In this document: in pieces, positions 10,672 to 22,744 of the stretch
How positions within the stretch are numbered: position 1 is the stretch's first letter
Layout: every line of letters starts with the position of its first letter
From: Chondrus crispus
Lineage: Eukaryota; Rhodophyta; Florideophyceae; Gigartinales; Gigartinaceae
DNA: 64,000 nucleotides
Assembly: GCF_000350225.1 (NCBI RefSeq)
Contig: NW_005178719.1
Coordinates: 264,175-328,174 of the forward strand
Reading direction: 5' to 3'
The notes under the pieces: generated by a model
Database searches by the model: none
Told to the model about the DNA's origin: nothing
What the model saw: the letters and a program-made list of their open reading frames with translations, nothing else
Program-made: the position numbers and the translations under genes

Positions 10672-12115
10672 GTGCTCCAGACAATGTCAGCACCTCCTCC
10701 GCCTGGCGGCGGTCCGCTTCCGCAGCCGTCGGAAGAAGACATGCGCGAAGCGCTCCTGCGAACTGCAGAGAACTCGAACAACTCATCCGTCACGCGGTTC
10801 ATGCTGGCCCAGACCTCGGCCAGACAGACCAACACCCTGTTTATGAACGCTCTCCAAGCGCTTACGACAGCGACGGCTGAGTATCAGAGCGGTTTCGAGC
10901 CTGGGGCAAACCAAGCGCCACAGCTCGAGAACATCAACGCCTTGAAGGAAGCTCTCAAGGCTCACGAAGTGGCCCAGAAAGAAGCAACAGAAGAAACAAA
11001 GAGATGTTTTGCCGCCGTAACCGCCTCACAAGCACTGCTTCGCGATGCTCGAGCAGCATCGCAAACATCTGCTCCAAGTTTACCGTCCGTTCCGTCTCGT
11101 CAAATGGCTGGTCAGCCATCTACTGCAGGACGCTTCGGCATCACCAACAACCCTCCCAAAGCCCCCAGTAGTGGAAGTGCTTATGACTTCATCAAGCACG
11201 TCAAGGCCTGGGAGGCGGTGGAACTCAGGCCTCTGAAGAAAGATAGGATCCCCGCTGATCTTCATGTCAAGGCTCTAGTATCTGCACTTGCGGAGCAAAG
11301 TGCGGACAAAGAGGGACTGCCTGCGGGTTTCAGCCGCCTGATTGACATGAACTTCCTTGATCTCCTGCAGGGGACCTACGCCTGTGCTGAAGGAGTCTCC
11401 CGTTTTTGCGATCAAGTGATAACAGTCACAGGTGCCAAGAAAGCAGATACAATCACAGATTCAGTGATCGTTATGACCAGAACTCGGGTGCTAGGATCGC
11501 CCATCTTCCCTCATTGGGAGCGCTGGAGCTCTGCCTACGCCGCAATTGAATCTGAGCCTGACCTTGCAATGTCCCCAAAAGTCGTTGCAGCAATGCTGAC
11601 AGTGGCCCTGAATACTTCTAAGACAAATGCTATGGAGGGCTTTACCTCCCAGTTTGTCAGCATTTGTGAAACGTCTCCCACGTCATCACTTCTGATGGAT
11701 CTAGAGAGATTAATGCTGCGCTCGAAAGCAAGCTTTCCTGCAGCAGAGGCAGCCGAAAGAGCAATCATTTCTCGGCGGAACACTCAAGTTAGTCGTTCAC
11801 ACTTGGTCCCCGAGTCTCTCATCAGCTCACAGCATCACGTCTCCGACTTCAACATAGACAAGGTCGATAAGCTCGTGCGTTGCTATGTGGCTGGAGGTGT
11901 TAATCGAGCACCGTGGCACACACGCCCCGGCAACGCTGAAATTAGTGAAAAAACCAGGACGGCCCTTCACACTAAGGAAACTCGACACTGCTCCCAATGT
12001 TCCTCCCGAGTCATCTTTTCCGTTCTTGCTCTACTCCCAAGGAGCTCATCAGTGCGATTCGTCGCATTCTTCAATGGCTGGTTCCGAACGCATCCTCTTC
12101 TTTCTCGCTGAGTAG
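10672..12115 (+). pseudogene. copia-1 gag region
   Basis: A long, mostly helical, Ala/Gln/Ser-rich reading begins about 60-70 bp after the 5' LTR. Position and composition fit gag of a copia element; no zinc knuckle was noticed. Part of a broken element. Confidence 0.6.
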
Positions 12116-15100
12116 CAACGATGATCCTATCCGCTCGAACGATCTTCTTCACGCCGTCAGATCATTTTATGCCACGGAATCATTCGGTGAGCTTGATGAA
12201 CAGATCCGTCAACACGTGAAGCAGGTCTCGACGGACACTCGCAAGGAATCGGTATTCTCCTCCTATGAGATGGAGATGAACGATCGTCCTGTCTCAAATT
12301 TCTGTGAAGAACCGTGGTTGAAGGTTGCTGAGATTGGGTACTCTTTTCTATCAACCAGAGAAGACTCATCGCAACATCCGCGCTGCCTTCATGCAATGCC
12401 AGATCTCGGCAACCCTAATATACTAGGAGGCTTGTGCTGGTCGAAAGAATACGTACAGTTGATGACGGACGCAGGTTGGGATCTACCGTATGAGCATCAA
12501 TCCTCCTCAAAAATGGGTTTTGGCGATGGACCAGCTAGCGCGCCGGTGTGTATTGCTAAGAAAGTCCCGCTTCGTATTCTACTGGAAGACAAGAGCTCTA
12601 TACTCTTCTTCGCCGATGTGCGCATTGTTACAAATCAGGTTGGACTTCTGTTTGGAGAAAAGGACATGAAATCGTTGCGCATGCGCTGTGATCTAGAGAG
12701 TGACTCATTCCGTTTTGCGAATCATGAGTGTCCTGCAGAAGTGATAGAGGAATCTCACTATCATATTCTTCTTGCTCATTCAACACGGCCCGATTCGTCC
12801 GAGGACAACATTGTTGTTCCTTCGCCCTATACTGATGGGGGACAAGCAAAGCTGTATGCCCTTAGAGACACTAAGAAGAAGGGCGTCTTGTCCCACAAAG
12901 GTACCTACCTATCAGAAGATCAAGCAGAGCCCTCCTCTTTGACAAAGAATTCTTCGATTACACCTGTGCGCGTGGCCGACATCACTAAGCTGCACTGAAA
13001 GCTTGGATGTCCATCTACAGCAGGACTGAAGGTTTTTATCAAGGATTCTCAAAGAAGCGCCCTCTCAACAGACCAAATTACAGAAGTCGAACGCTTGGTT
13101 TGCAGTCTATGTGAAGAACGCGGACCAACTCCGGCTAGACCAATGGTTCCTATGCCTCACTATCGGCAGCCAGGCGTGGCCGTGCACATGGACGTAGGAT
13201 CATTCAACTTTCCACACAGCAAGCACCAGCTGAAAGCACTGGTCATGGTCGATGCGTTTTCCCTACTGATTACTGGCGCCTTGTATCCGATCTGCAACAT
13301 AAAATCTTTGCGGACAGACGCGGCCCCAGAGTATCAGACAACGAGCTCCACCTCTTCTGACACGGCCCTAATCTATATTGAGAGAGCAGAAGGAACATAT
13401 TCTACCGCTGTTACGGACCTTAGTCCTCAGTTTGATTCTACAATGTTCCGAACCTTTCTTAGTAGGCTTGGCGTGGAATGTATGGTAGTTCCGAGAGAGT
13501 CACATTGGCCCAACATGGCCGAAAAAGGAATCGACTTGCTACGAATGGAGCTCAAGGTGATCATTAACATGTCTTCTGTCTTAAACGACCACATGTCTCC
13601 TGCTGTCCTGTTCCAGGGAGCCATCAAGCGAGCTAATAAGAAGATAATGAAACGGTATCAAATGAGTCGTGAATCTATCCGTAGAGGAAACAGAACCGTC
13701 AGAACGCAAGAAGAAGACTGCCAACCACTGTTCTCACTCTGCCCAGCTCCAGTTTCTGACAAAGAACTGGAGGCTCTGCTAAACTGCATGGATGAAAAGC
13801 GCGAGAAGGTCTCTGAGACTCGTGCCCGACTGCGTCTTCTCTCGGCACTGCGCAGCCAGGTCAAGCAAGCGCCACCTCAATTGAGAAATGGCGATAGGAA
13901 ACTTTATTGGAAGACCGAGACGAATGCCTCCAAGTCCCGCTGGGCTGGCCCTGCAATATGCCTTGGTCAAAACAGAAGCATAATCCTTGGTCTGGAAGGA
14001 GTGCATCCCCTTGTTGTTCACTCGACCCATGCGAAGTTTCACGGTCGATCTGCACTCCAGCAGCAACAAAGATTGGCACACATGCCTGAGAACCCGGAAC
14101 TGCATCGGGTATTACCTGCTGACGCATCTTTGCTGACCTCTATCGCTGACGATGAACCAAACCTCTACGCTATCTCAGCCGAACCGCCCTGGCATACAGA
14201 AGGACTCCAATCCTGCTGTGCTGTCGATGCTGCGCATTCTTCGCTTCCAAGAATTGAATTGGACGTCTTAGATGATTCATCCGACATGCCTGGTGAAACT
14301 TCCATCGTGTTAAAAGACGATGCAAATGATTTGGTAATCGAAAGAGATGAGGGTTCCGGCGTCCACCCAGAGCTCAAAGAAGTCACCGATATGAGTCAGG
14401 AGCCTGTGATGCCGGGATCTGCAAACACTGCGACGAAACCGGACTTTTCCGAACGTCCCTCAACAAGGGAGGATGCCAGTGCATGCGAGCTTGATAAGGA
14501 AACAGGGGGCTGGCGAAGACAGAAACACACAGTGCCCGTGTACACGTCGACACCGCAAAGCGTGCTGTTCAACAAGATCTTTCTAACAAACAGCAAGCAC
14601 CAACGAGTCAGAGTGGCTGATTTTATGACGGTGAAAGAAGAACCTAGATTTGTCGAAGCAATGCGCAAGGAGTTACAGTCTTTCGTAGAGTTCAAGTGCA
14701 TCGAGTCGATGCCCTACAAAGACCTTCCCTTTAATGCCAATGTGATATCAACACGCTGGGTTCTCTCCGAGAAAACCAAAGATGACGGGAGTGTCATTGT
14801 GAAAGCGCGGCTTGTTGCCCGGGGCTTCGAAGACAAGGAAAAATCAACTGCTACTGCAGATGCCCCCACAGCTTCAGCCGCCGGACAGCGATTAATTCTT
14901 GCTGCGCTTGCCGAAAAGCAATGGGTACCGGAGATGTGGGACTTCAAGACGGCTTTCTTTCAAGGAAACGAACTCAAGCGGGACATTTGGATTGTTCCGC
15001 CGTCCACTTTTGTTGAAGAAGGTGTCGTGTAGAAGCTTTTGAAGCCAATTTATGGTCTGTTTTCGGCTCCAAAGTCGTGGTACGATAGACTGACACAGGT

Positions 15101-16260
15101 CCTCTCATCAAGTGGCTTCATGGGATGTCTGTCGGATGACGGACTTTTTCGAATCGTTGACCAGTCTCAAGATATCTGGCATTCTTGCAATGCACGTTGA
15201 TGACGCTATGGGTGGAGGGACAGATGCGCTGCGAAAAGCCATGGACAAAGGCAGTAGTACTTTGAAAATTGGCCTTCATGAGTCCGAAACGTTCACGTAC
15301 AAAGGCCTCAGAATAAGTACGGTACGCTCCTGTGAAAATAAGCCATTTGTAATCGTTCTGGACGGAGACGAATATCTTGAATCGACCGAGCCGATGAAGA
15401 CTCCAAAGGATTTCAAGAAACCAACGGAGGAAACTTTTCTATCTCCCTTGGAACACTTCGAGTATCGCTCCGTAGTTGGAACTATAAGTTATGTGGCAGG
15501 TGCCTTTCGGCCGGACCTGGCAATGGAAGCATCAAGTCTCTCCGGTCACTTGACATCTCCTACAGCTGCACATGCCCACGCCGCTAACAAAGTGTTGCAA
15601 TATGCGAAAGATAACCGTATCGCGTTGACTTACAGGAAAGGCGCAATGTCCTTGGCGTCATACACAGATGCCGGAGCGATCGGAAAATGTCGTGAAAACC
15701 GATCTCAAGGAGGTCGCCTCTTTGCGATGACAGACAAGAGTGGGCATCGAGTTGCGGCCTGGGTGTTCTGGGAATCAAAATTGATTCATCGCGTGTGTCG
15801 TTCTTCTGCTGCGGCGGAATGTCTCTCCGCAGTTGAAGCTTTCGACGCACAGACTTGGCTGGCAAACATGTGGACTGAACTCACGGATTCAGTCTTGGGC
15901 GATCAGAAGACGATCTTGACCGATAACGAGGGTCTCGTGAAGAAGGTTGTCAACACTTCAGTTCCGTTAGAGAAACGCCTTCGAAACGACATGGCAATTC
16001 TTCGTCAAGGAATTCGACGTGGAGAGTACAAGGTGACCTGGGTTCAAGATGGAGCGATGCTGGCCGATGCCCTCTCTAAAGGTGATATCCACAGTACGAA
16101 TGGAGCACGAGAACGGTTCAAGCGATCGCTGATGCGCGCTCTTCGCTCCAATTGCACGTTCCTTCAGGGTGTGCCGACCCGCACAGTGACTCGGGAGGAT
16201 GTGTCGAGGTACTTATACTGTAATAGCCAGGCAATGTGCTTACAATACGTGTTTTGGTAA
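12116..16260 (+). pseudogene. copia-1 pol region (protease-like, integrase, RT, RNase H)
   Basis: Parts in order. About 12.39-12.80 kb is a protease-like segment. About 13.14-13.65 kb is the integrase core, with HMDVGSFNF, ALVMVDAFS and FRTFLSRLGVECMVVP followed by the conserved Glu helix. About 14.6-15.3 kb is the reverse transcriptase, with ISTRWVLSEK, VKARLVARGFED, EMWDFKTAFFQG and the catalytic-type LAMHVDDAMGG. About 15.48-16.15 kb is RNase H, with YRSVVGTISYVAGAFRPDLA and SYTDAGAIGK. The order integrase before RT identifies Ty1/copia. Fossil, with a few breaks. Confidence 0.85.
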
Positions 16261-16329
16261 TTAAGTAGTATTAAGGGACAACCAGCGACGACGGCGATCG
16301 ATTGAATAAACTCATCGTAGAACTTCACA
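16202..16329 (+). repeat. copia-1 3' LTR
   Basis: 128 bp, TG...CA, followed at 16330-16334 by CCTAT, identical to the five bases before the 5' LTR. A purine-rich stretch (CGGGAGGATG) just upstream is the likely polypurine tract. Confidence 0.92.
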
Positions 16330-16951
16330 CCTATCAGGGATTTGAGCTGCTGTGGGCCGCAAACCCACTTAAAGGGAAAGAAAGAATCGGACACTCCGTA
16401 GGGCTGTGCCGTCGGCAACTCTTGTTGGTTGTGTTGTTGCTGGACCGTTGGACCTTGGTTCCGGCCCGAAAGGCACGTTGCACTACACCCAGAGCAGTAC
16501 TTGTTAACGATCCAGTACTGACGGGCGTAGGCGAATCTCGGCTCGCTTCCGTGTCGGCCCGTCCCGATCCGTGCGGTTCCTGTCTAAGCGCGCGCTTCGG
16601 GGTCGCGCGTGTTAGAATAGGCTGCAGGTAAGGTCGACGGAGGAGGGTCGGGACCAAGCTACCTTGGTCCACTTCGCCGTCGGTCTCTCCCAGTATTTAG
16701 GTTTCAAAGTGGAGTTATCATACTATGCTACAATATCGTGCTACTACTGCACCTTCCCGTACTACTGCAGCTGGCGCGGGTTGTCCTGCCTTGTAACACT
16801 GTGAGATAGCGGGGCTGACAGCATACGTGTCGTACATGCGTGTCGGCGCGCGCGCTGTAAGATATACGCGCGCGCGCTGTTAGATCCGTACCTCACAGCG
16901 TTAGATATAAATCTAGTAATTCTAAATCTAATCCTTTGCAGTTATACTACA

Positions 16952-17190
16952 GGCTCAGGCGCACTACAAGAATCGTGGCGGCATATAAAGAGAGGCATGC
17001 GTGCACAACCGTACCTAAAATGGCTCTTCGTCTCGCCCTCCTTCATTCCTAAGGCATGATGAATCTCTCTTCATCACAAGAAATTAAAGCAATTGTCAAG
17101 TTGTATGGGACGTGCTCAGCATGTGTCATTTAAATTTACGTAACGTTCCCGTGAAACGAAGTTGAGTAAGATGAAATAGGGAATGGGAAA
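16952..17190. other. Intergenic, no gene seen
   Basis: Short AT-rich spacer between the composite LTR element and a tRNA-like unit. No supported feature. Confidence 0.4.
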
Positions 17191-17191
17191 A

Positions 17192-17400
17192 GGCGATGCG
17201 CCACGGCATAGTGGTTTGGCAATCCCATAAAATAGCGATCTTTATTTTGTGAGCCCAGGTTCAATTCTCGAGCACAGCGCGCCGGTCTCAGAAGAGGAAT
17301 TAGATTCGATGATCAAGCGGTGCTCTTCTTTTTGTTTGAATTCTTCAAACAAATTTGTTTTCACTAGAGAAGAGCAACTCTGATTCCCTATATAAGGAGA
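17192..17400 (+). repeat. Putative tRNA-derived SINE or tRNA pseudogene
   Basis: GGCATAGTGGTTTGGC (about 17204-17219) resembles a Pol III A box with the following D-loop. GGTTCAATTCT (about 17258-17268) resembles a B box. The spacing of about 54 nt suits a Leu/Ser-type tRNA. The T stem does not pair well, so it is probably a tRNA-derived SINE head or a decayed tRNA, not a working gene. Downstream, TGCTCTTCT...AGAAGAGCA encloses a perfect TTGTTTGAA/TTCAAACAA hairpin, which could be the SINE body. Confidence 0.4.
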
Positions 17401-18590
17401 AGAGGTATGCAGGACTTAAAAAGGAAGAGAAGGGGGAAGCAGACACACGTGAAAGATCTAGTCAGTCGTTGTGTTTGTAAATCTGTTTGCACCTTTCAGT
17501 TCACCATCTCCAAATTTCATTTAATAAGTCCTAGGGTATTATTAACAGGCACCAAAAGCTTGAGGGATCAGAATCGGTATTTCTGCGGACAATGTCAGCC
17601 ATCTTCGAAACTCAATCTCTCATTTATGCCGTTCGATTCATGATCGCACTTGTGTGAGAAAGTGCGGTTCGTTTTCTCTGATCTAACGCCCTGCACTTTC
17701 ACTGATCCCACCGACAAACTGGGAGAAAAACTTCGGCCAGTTGAATCGGGTGCCTGCCCACAGATACTTTTTGGCGTGTAATATCGCCAATGGATTGTGG
17801 CTCCTTGCATTAATACTGTTTTTGAACGTTTCGTCGACTTGCTGAATTCATGATTGAGTATACAGCATTAGAACTATACGGGCGGGTACGTATATTGGTG
17901 CTACGGTACAGCTTCACTTTAGAATATGATTTCGCGGCATCTATTCTGGTAGAGGTACTACTGGAGTTGTCCCCACAAGAACAAAACACCCACTCGCCTC
18001 TTGCTCCAGCACCTTTCCATAACCCCATCATTTCCAACTTTCTGGAGACGACCACCCTTAACACCTGGATGAATATTCACGATCGCAAATAAAATTCCGT
18101 GGAGAATGACTGCGGCCTGTGCACCAAGGTGAGAGAAACATTGCCCACAGCTGATATGCTAATTCTGATTCACAAGATTTGCGGAGTGAAAACGTCAATG
18201 TAATACAGTTCGTGCTTCTTGGCAGGGGGTCTACGTCTGACTGGGTCCCAACCGCAATGAGCAGCACCAACAAGAACTGCATCCAAAAGGAGAGGCATGA
18301 CAGCCGAGGATAAGGAGAATAGGTAGGTACGGCGAGCAAAGAGAGAGGCACACCCTAGTTTCTCAAAGGATCGGGCGATTGCCGGGCTTGGATATACTCT
18401 CGGGGGGCTCCAGCTGGGGCTGTAGTCAGCATGTTCTGTTTCCGGTGGTGGATACAGCCGTGGCTGTCTCTGGTCCCAGAGCCAAGTGGCGTGGAATATC
18501 GTATGCGCAGCCCGGCGCTGCCTGTCTCGCTACCTTGTGGATAGTCATTTTCACACTAATAAATGTGCCATCTATAAAGTACGAGGACCC
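17401..18590. other. No supported gene
   Basis: Several 60-100 codon ORFs lie on both strands, none with a recognisable domain or convincing start context. The right end may still belong to the DIRS-like relic that follows on the minus strand. Confidence 0.4.
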
Positions 18591-18899
18591 GTAGAACGAC
18601 AATCATGGGGAGATCTGGATTCGACAGGGCATGGAGAAAGCGGGAGCGAGCGTTTCGTTCCGCCCCCGCCCGGGCGGGAGTGTCATTGGGGTATTACTGG
18701 GAGTTTGTCGGAAGCTTATCGATGCCTGGAAAAGTGGTTACGCTTTATGACCTGACGGTACAAAAGTGTGGTCGGTTGGAGTTCGATGGTGAGGAGGGGC
18801 CCGAGCACCCACACAGACCAGGAAGACGAACGCACTGTGCACCTAAAATTCAAAGCGGCCATCTCAAGTCTCGTCACTTTCTACCCAAAGCGTGCGAAG

Positions 18900-21800
18900 T
18901 GTACTTTCAGTGGATATCTCAGAAACACCATCTCTGTATGAGAACCAATCTAGATTGCGTAGGACGTAAGGTTTGTGGCTGGTCACGTCTTGAAGGCTCC
19001 AGCTTTTGTTTTGCGTGATAAGTGCGTATCGGGCCAGCGATTGAGCAGGGAGGGGGATATAATCGGGCGTACTTGCTAGCCAGCGCCACGGGGGCGTCGG
19101 GCTTGGTTCCTATGGAGCAATAATTCAATAGCGGACGAAAAAGTCCCTACGCGATGGTATTCCAAGTCGTGCTGCTGACTAGTGTTCTTTCCATTGATGA
19201 AGGTCATGCGTATGCTCATTTGACTCATGTCGACATGCAATTTGTTACTTTGCATTGTGGGTACCGACGATTCTCGTAGTCCAAAACAGAGAGCGAGGTG
19301 CACAGCTGTGGTGACCAGGAGGTCTATGGCTGACACCGTGTCTTTCATTCCTTGAGCCCATATTTGCTGTATAGGAGAAGCGCTCAATCAAACTCGTCGC
19401 CCGGGGGCGGCCTGAGTCAGCTCCTCCCATCGTTCATATGCCCGCATTTAATGGATCACGAAGGGCATTGGAGGGGCCACGCAGCCCAGCAGCTTCCCAG
19501 CAGCCTCATATGCATGTGCAGGACAGCTGATATATATTAGGGCGGCGACACCGAGGACACATATCTCCTACCCGATTGTGGCTCAGCCGTTGCTGTGCCA
19601 CGAGGCGTATCCCATTCAATTCTAAACTAGCCGACAAACAGTATTTGAGCTTCAGTTGGGGATGACGGTGGCCTTCCCTCTTCATGCCAAAACTGTACGT
19701 ACCATGATCATTGGGACGCTCTTGTCCCTAAGGTCTCACGAGACCACGCAAATGCTTGGAATAGGGTTCAGATGCGGTGGGCACATGGCGTCTGGCCTGC
19801 CTGATCAGTGTAGATGTCTCGTATGTGTGAGTGTGCGATTCGCACCGGAGCTCGCGTCATGACACGGGAGGTAGGTCAAATTTGAGCAGCAACACTTGCC
19901 GAGCAGGTTTCAGCTTCCGCGGGGCGTCCCAGGCTTCGCTCGGCAGCTGAGCCAGCTGCATCGCAGTAGACGGTAGTTCCAGTGCCGCCTAATGCAAAGG
20001 TTGGAGAGGCCAGTCCGGCATAACCAGGACGTCGGGCGCGTCCGTCTTCCGAAGTTTTTGGACAACCGCGCTTATCAGGTCGGGCCGGAGACACAACAGG
20101 CGTGTCTGTTGGGGATCCCAAGGTGCCGCCAGCTCGTCTAGCGGTATCGTCCCGGCGAACAATGGCTGCTTTCCGAGCGGTCGGTAAGAAATGCGTCTAC
20201 TGGGGCTGCCATACCATCCATGATTGAACTTCTGACTTGCCTTCTGACCCGCAGGTCGTCGTCGGAAAATCTCCACGAAATTGCATCGACAAAGCGATTG
20301 GCGACGGATGGGATTCATTCGATGGACACATGCAAACAGAGAACGTCCTGCACGCTTTTGTGCTTGCGAAGATATATCATCATCCCCGGCTTGCTGTTAC
20401 CATGGATCTTGTTATGTGCACCACACCAAAGTTTTCGCTGTGGACCAGCAGCCGATTTAGTCAGATGTTTTAGTCGCTGGCCGAGTGGCCCGATGAGCAA
20501 CATGTGCATGGTCTTCAGTTCTCGCATCGAGATACACTCCACTCGGTCCCTGCATCCCCACACGCATTTTAATTCGCAAAGGCCAGGCGCTCCGGGTCCC
20601 GCATCCACGCCCACGGTCCGCCCATACCCCGAATCTACAGCCTCTGTGTGAGGGGTATTCAAGGGCCCAGACGGGCGTATTCCCCGTCCTTTTATGCACC
20701 AGTGACTGCCCGCCAAAAGTGAAAGTCCCGGATTCTTTGGTGGCTCATACGCGTGCGGATGCGCTTGCAGTTCCGTCGGATTTCGGACGTCTTTGCCATG
20801 TGCCAACACAACTCAGCAAGTGTAAAAGCAAGGGAATGGCCTGGCCAAGGTAAGCGAAACGCAAACGCCGCTGGATAACGCGATCCGGTCTCTGGATACG
20901 CAGCGCCGACCAATGCGGTCTTGTTCCAGCAGTTCCTAGGCCATAGACCGTACCTTCGCAATCTTGCAACGCGCCAAGAATAATTTGATCACCTTTCAAT
21001 CGACTGCAATTCTCAAGTGCTCGATCCCAGTTGGTTCTTTTCACTCGCCCTTCGCTTGGCACCGGGTGAGGCCGAGTCCGCCCAGAAACCGCTGCAAGCT
21101 TCTCCTAGCGGAGCGGCAGTCCCTAAAGGTAGCCTTTCGTCCAGCTAATGCCGGCGCGGCCAGAAATTCTACGATATATCACAGAAAGGTAGTAGAATTT
21201 GCATCAAGTTTGCTTCAGTAGCGGAACCATCAGCGGAGTGAGCCACTTGGGGACCCGGCCCCAGCCGAAGGGCAGGGCAACACTTCTGAAATACTGCCCA
21301 GATTACCAAGAAATAATCCAGTCGCGCATCTCCGGGCGCAAGTCGGAAGTGACTGTAGCCACTCTTCATATCGAAAGACAGGAAGTGATCGCCCGGCTCG
21401 ATATACATGACATAACGGGGAAATGTATCCATTTTGATGCTTCTAAGGGGCCAGTTAGTGCTTAGATTTGCCGATTTTACCACAAAGGTTCCTTTATTTC
21501 TTTCGTTCCTTCTTTCTAAGTTTTGAAAGCAGAAGAGACCATACATCCCCGCGATCGGACCCCCATAGCATACGCCTTGGGATTTTCCTCGTAGATGCCC
21601 TCTTCGCAGCCCTTTTCGAAGCCTCATTGTGAGAAACAGAAATTCTCTGGACTTTGACGAATATCATCTAATTCCTCGCCGCACGAGAATGGGTTACTGA
21701 GCAAATTTACAATTTCAAATTCTATCGCCCTGCAGAGGAATGAGAAAGCACTCATTCCTTGCAGAATGGCGACGCCCAGGCGTCGCCATTCTGCAACCCG

Positions 21801-22130
21801 TTTTTGCTTTCGGGACCACAGAGGGCGTCTCTTTTATCTTGATGTAGTATGAGACAGAAGTTGCATCGACAACTCCTCGCTGTAATGCGTTCGAAGCACT
21901 AGGAGAGGCTACTGCTTTCATAAAGTGATTTGTCAAGTGGGTTTCTGGCTTGCGATCGTTGCTTTTAGGTCGTCGGCGGCTGAGATCTCGTTCTTTCCGT
22001 CCAGCACTTGCCTCATATATATTGCAAGCATCGGGTACTTGGATGAGCGATGACATAATTCAACTAGTAGCCCGGTAACTCGGAGGCCGTACCAAATTTC
22101 TAGTATGTCCCAGACATCATATGGCTTCAC
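18900..22130 (-). mobile_element. DIRS-like (tyrosine-recombinase) retroelement relic
   Basis: On the minus strand the order is as follows. A possible gag or linker ORF lies at 21.7-22.1 kb (VWDILEIWYGLRVTG). RT lies at about 21.17-21.45 kb (GDHFLSFDMKSGYSHFRLAP). An RNase H-like region follows down to about 19.9 kb, including LVMPDWPLQP near 20.0 kb, a phrase typical of DIRS-type RNase H. A tyrosine-recombinase-like segment lies at about 19.1-19.4 kb (LLVTTAVHLALCFGLRESSV and a short strand block). RT followed by RNase H and then a recombinase fits DIRS-group elements, not LTR elements. No terminal repeats were resolved. It is heavily broken, with many breaks, and looks old. Confidence 0.5.
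21735..21795. repeat. Two adjacent hairpins; the second nearly perfect (17-bp arms)
   Basis: AGGAATGAG..CTCATTCCT (21736-21759) is followed at once by a 36-bp palindrome at 21760-21795 with 17-bp perfect arms (TGCAGAATGGCGACGCC) and a 2-nt centre. It lies within the DIRS-like relic. Such an undecayed palindrome in a decayed element suggests it is younger or is some other mobile end. Confidence 0.6.
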
Positions 22131-22139
22131 TTTTTCGTT

Positions 22140-22740
22140 CTGTTTTGAGACTGGGAGTGGATACGGTTCTTAACAGGGATGGTCGTTTTCTTTACCTTTT
22201 GCCCTACTAGGATACCTTTTATTCTGGAATCCGTTATCTTCAGTTCTACATAACATCCATATTATCAATTAGATTACACATGTGTCCAACAATGCATGGC
22301 CTTAAGTATCGCTCCATTTACCCGCCACTGGCATCACAACTGCATATGTATCAGGCAGAAAGAGGGGTACAAGCAAACCATTTATGTACGTTAGTCAAGA
22401 GCGAATGACATCACACTAAATCTTTGCAGTCTATCTGGGGCATAAGCACGTCCAACAGTGAACACCAGTTCTTATTGCAACGTATCTAATTTTCGGATTT
22501 CCACAACTTGGAACACATCACGGGTACTGCAATCTTGCAGTAGAAAGCCCTATAGTAAAGGCATTTGCAATCATTTCCTTGGTGGGACAGTAAATGACTT
22601 TCGCCGTACCTTTCTCAATCTCTTTAATGATGAGGCCAAGACTGATGTCTATAGGTTTCGCACGTTTTACTCCAAGACTCCACCTGATTTAATAGACTGT
22701 ATCCTCATTCAAATTGGTTTGTTCTGTGGGGAGCAGGTGT
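22140..22740. other. No supported gene
   Basis: AT-rich sequence between the DIRS-like and copia-like relics. The plus-strand ORF at 22458-22817 runs antisense into the copia RNase H remnant and has no recognisable domain. Confidence 0.4.
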
Positions 22741-22744
22741 ATGT

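Larger units (their letters stand above)
10484..16329 (+). mobile_element. Ty1/copia retrotransposon with 128-bp LTRs (copia-1), fossil
   Basis: The element is delimited by two 128-bp direct LTRs (10484-10611 and 16202-16329), both TG...CA. It is flanked by a perfect 5-bp duplication CCTAT (10479-10483 and 16330-16334). It measures 5,846 bp and is on the plus strand. The domain order gag, protease-like, integrase, reverse transcriptase, RNase H is diagnostic of Ty1/copia. The LTRs differ at about 5 of 128 positions (about 4%), so it is not very recent. It is broken, with roughly three or four breaks. The very short LTRs and the divergent RT suggest the deep-branching copia lineage reported from red algae and diatoms, which is an inference. 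Confidence 0.9.
9366..16951 (+). mobile_element. Composite: LTR-type element split by a copia insertion, fossil
   Basis: The left part from 9366 (TGATAAGTAGCACAAACACC) resembles the first half of the solo LTR at 40238, including CACCCC, a GGGGTGTAT block and a GGTAGCG..GTGGTAGAGC block. The right part, roughly 16440-16951, resembles its second half (CTGACGGGcGtAGGCG, AAATCTAATC) and ends TTATACTACA. Flanks are GCCTC before 9366 and GGCTC after 16951, a possible 5-bp target duplication with one mismatch. The copia element at 10484-16329 is inserted inside. The interior also has a tandem duplication at about 10010-10335. No coding domains of the outer element remain. It is broken and older than the copia insertion. 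Confidence 0.45.

Noticed and set aside
17192-17282. Functional tRNA gene
   Set aside because: A- and B-box-like motifs are present but the T stem does not pair and no acceptor stem can be drawn. Kept as a SINE or pseudogene candidate only.
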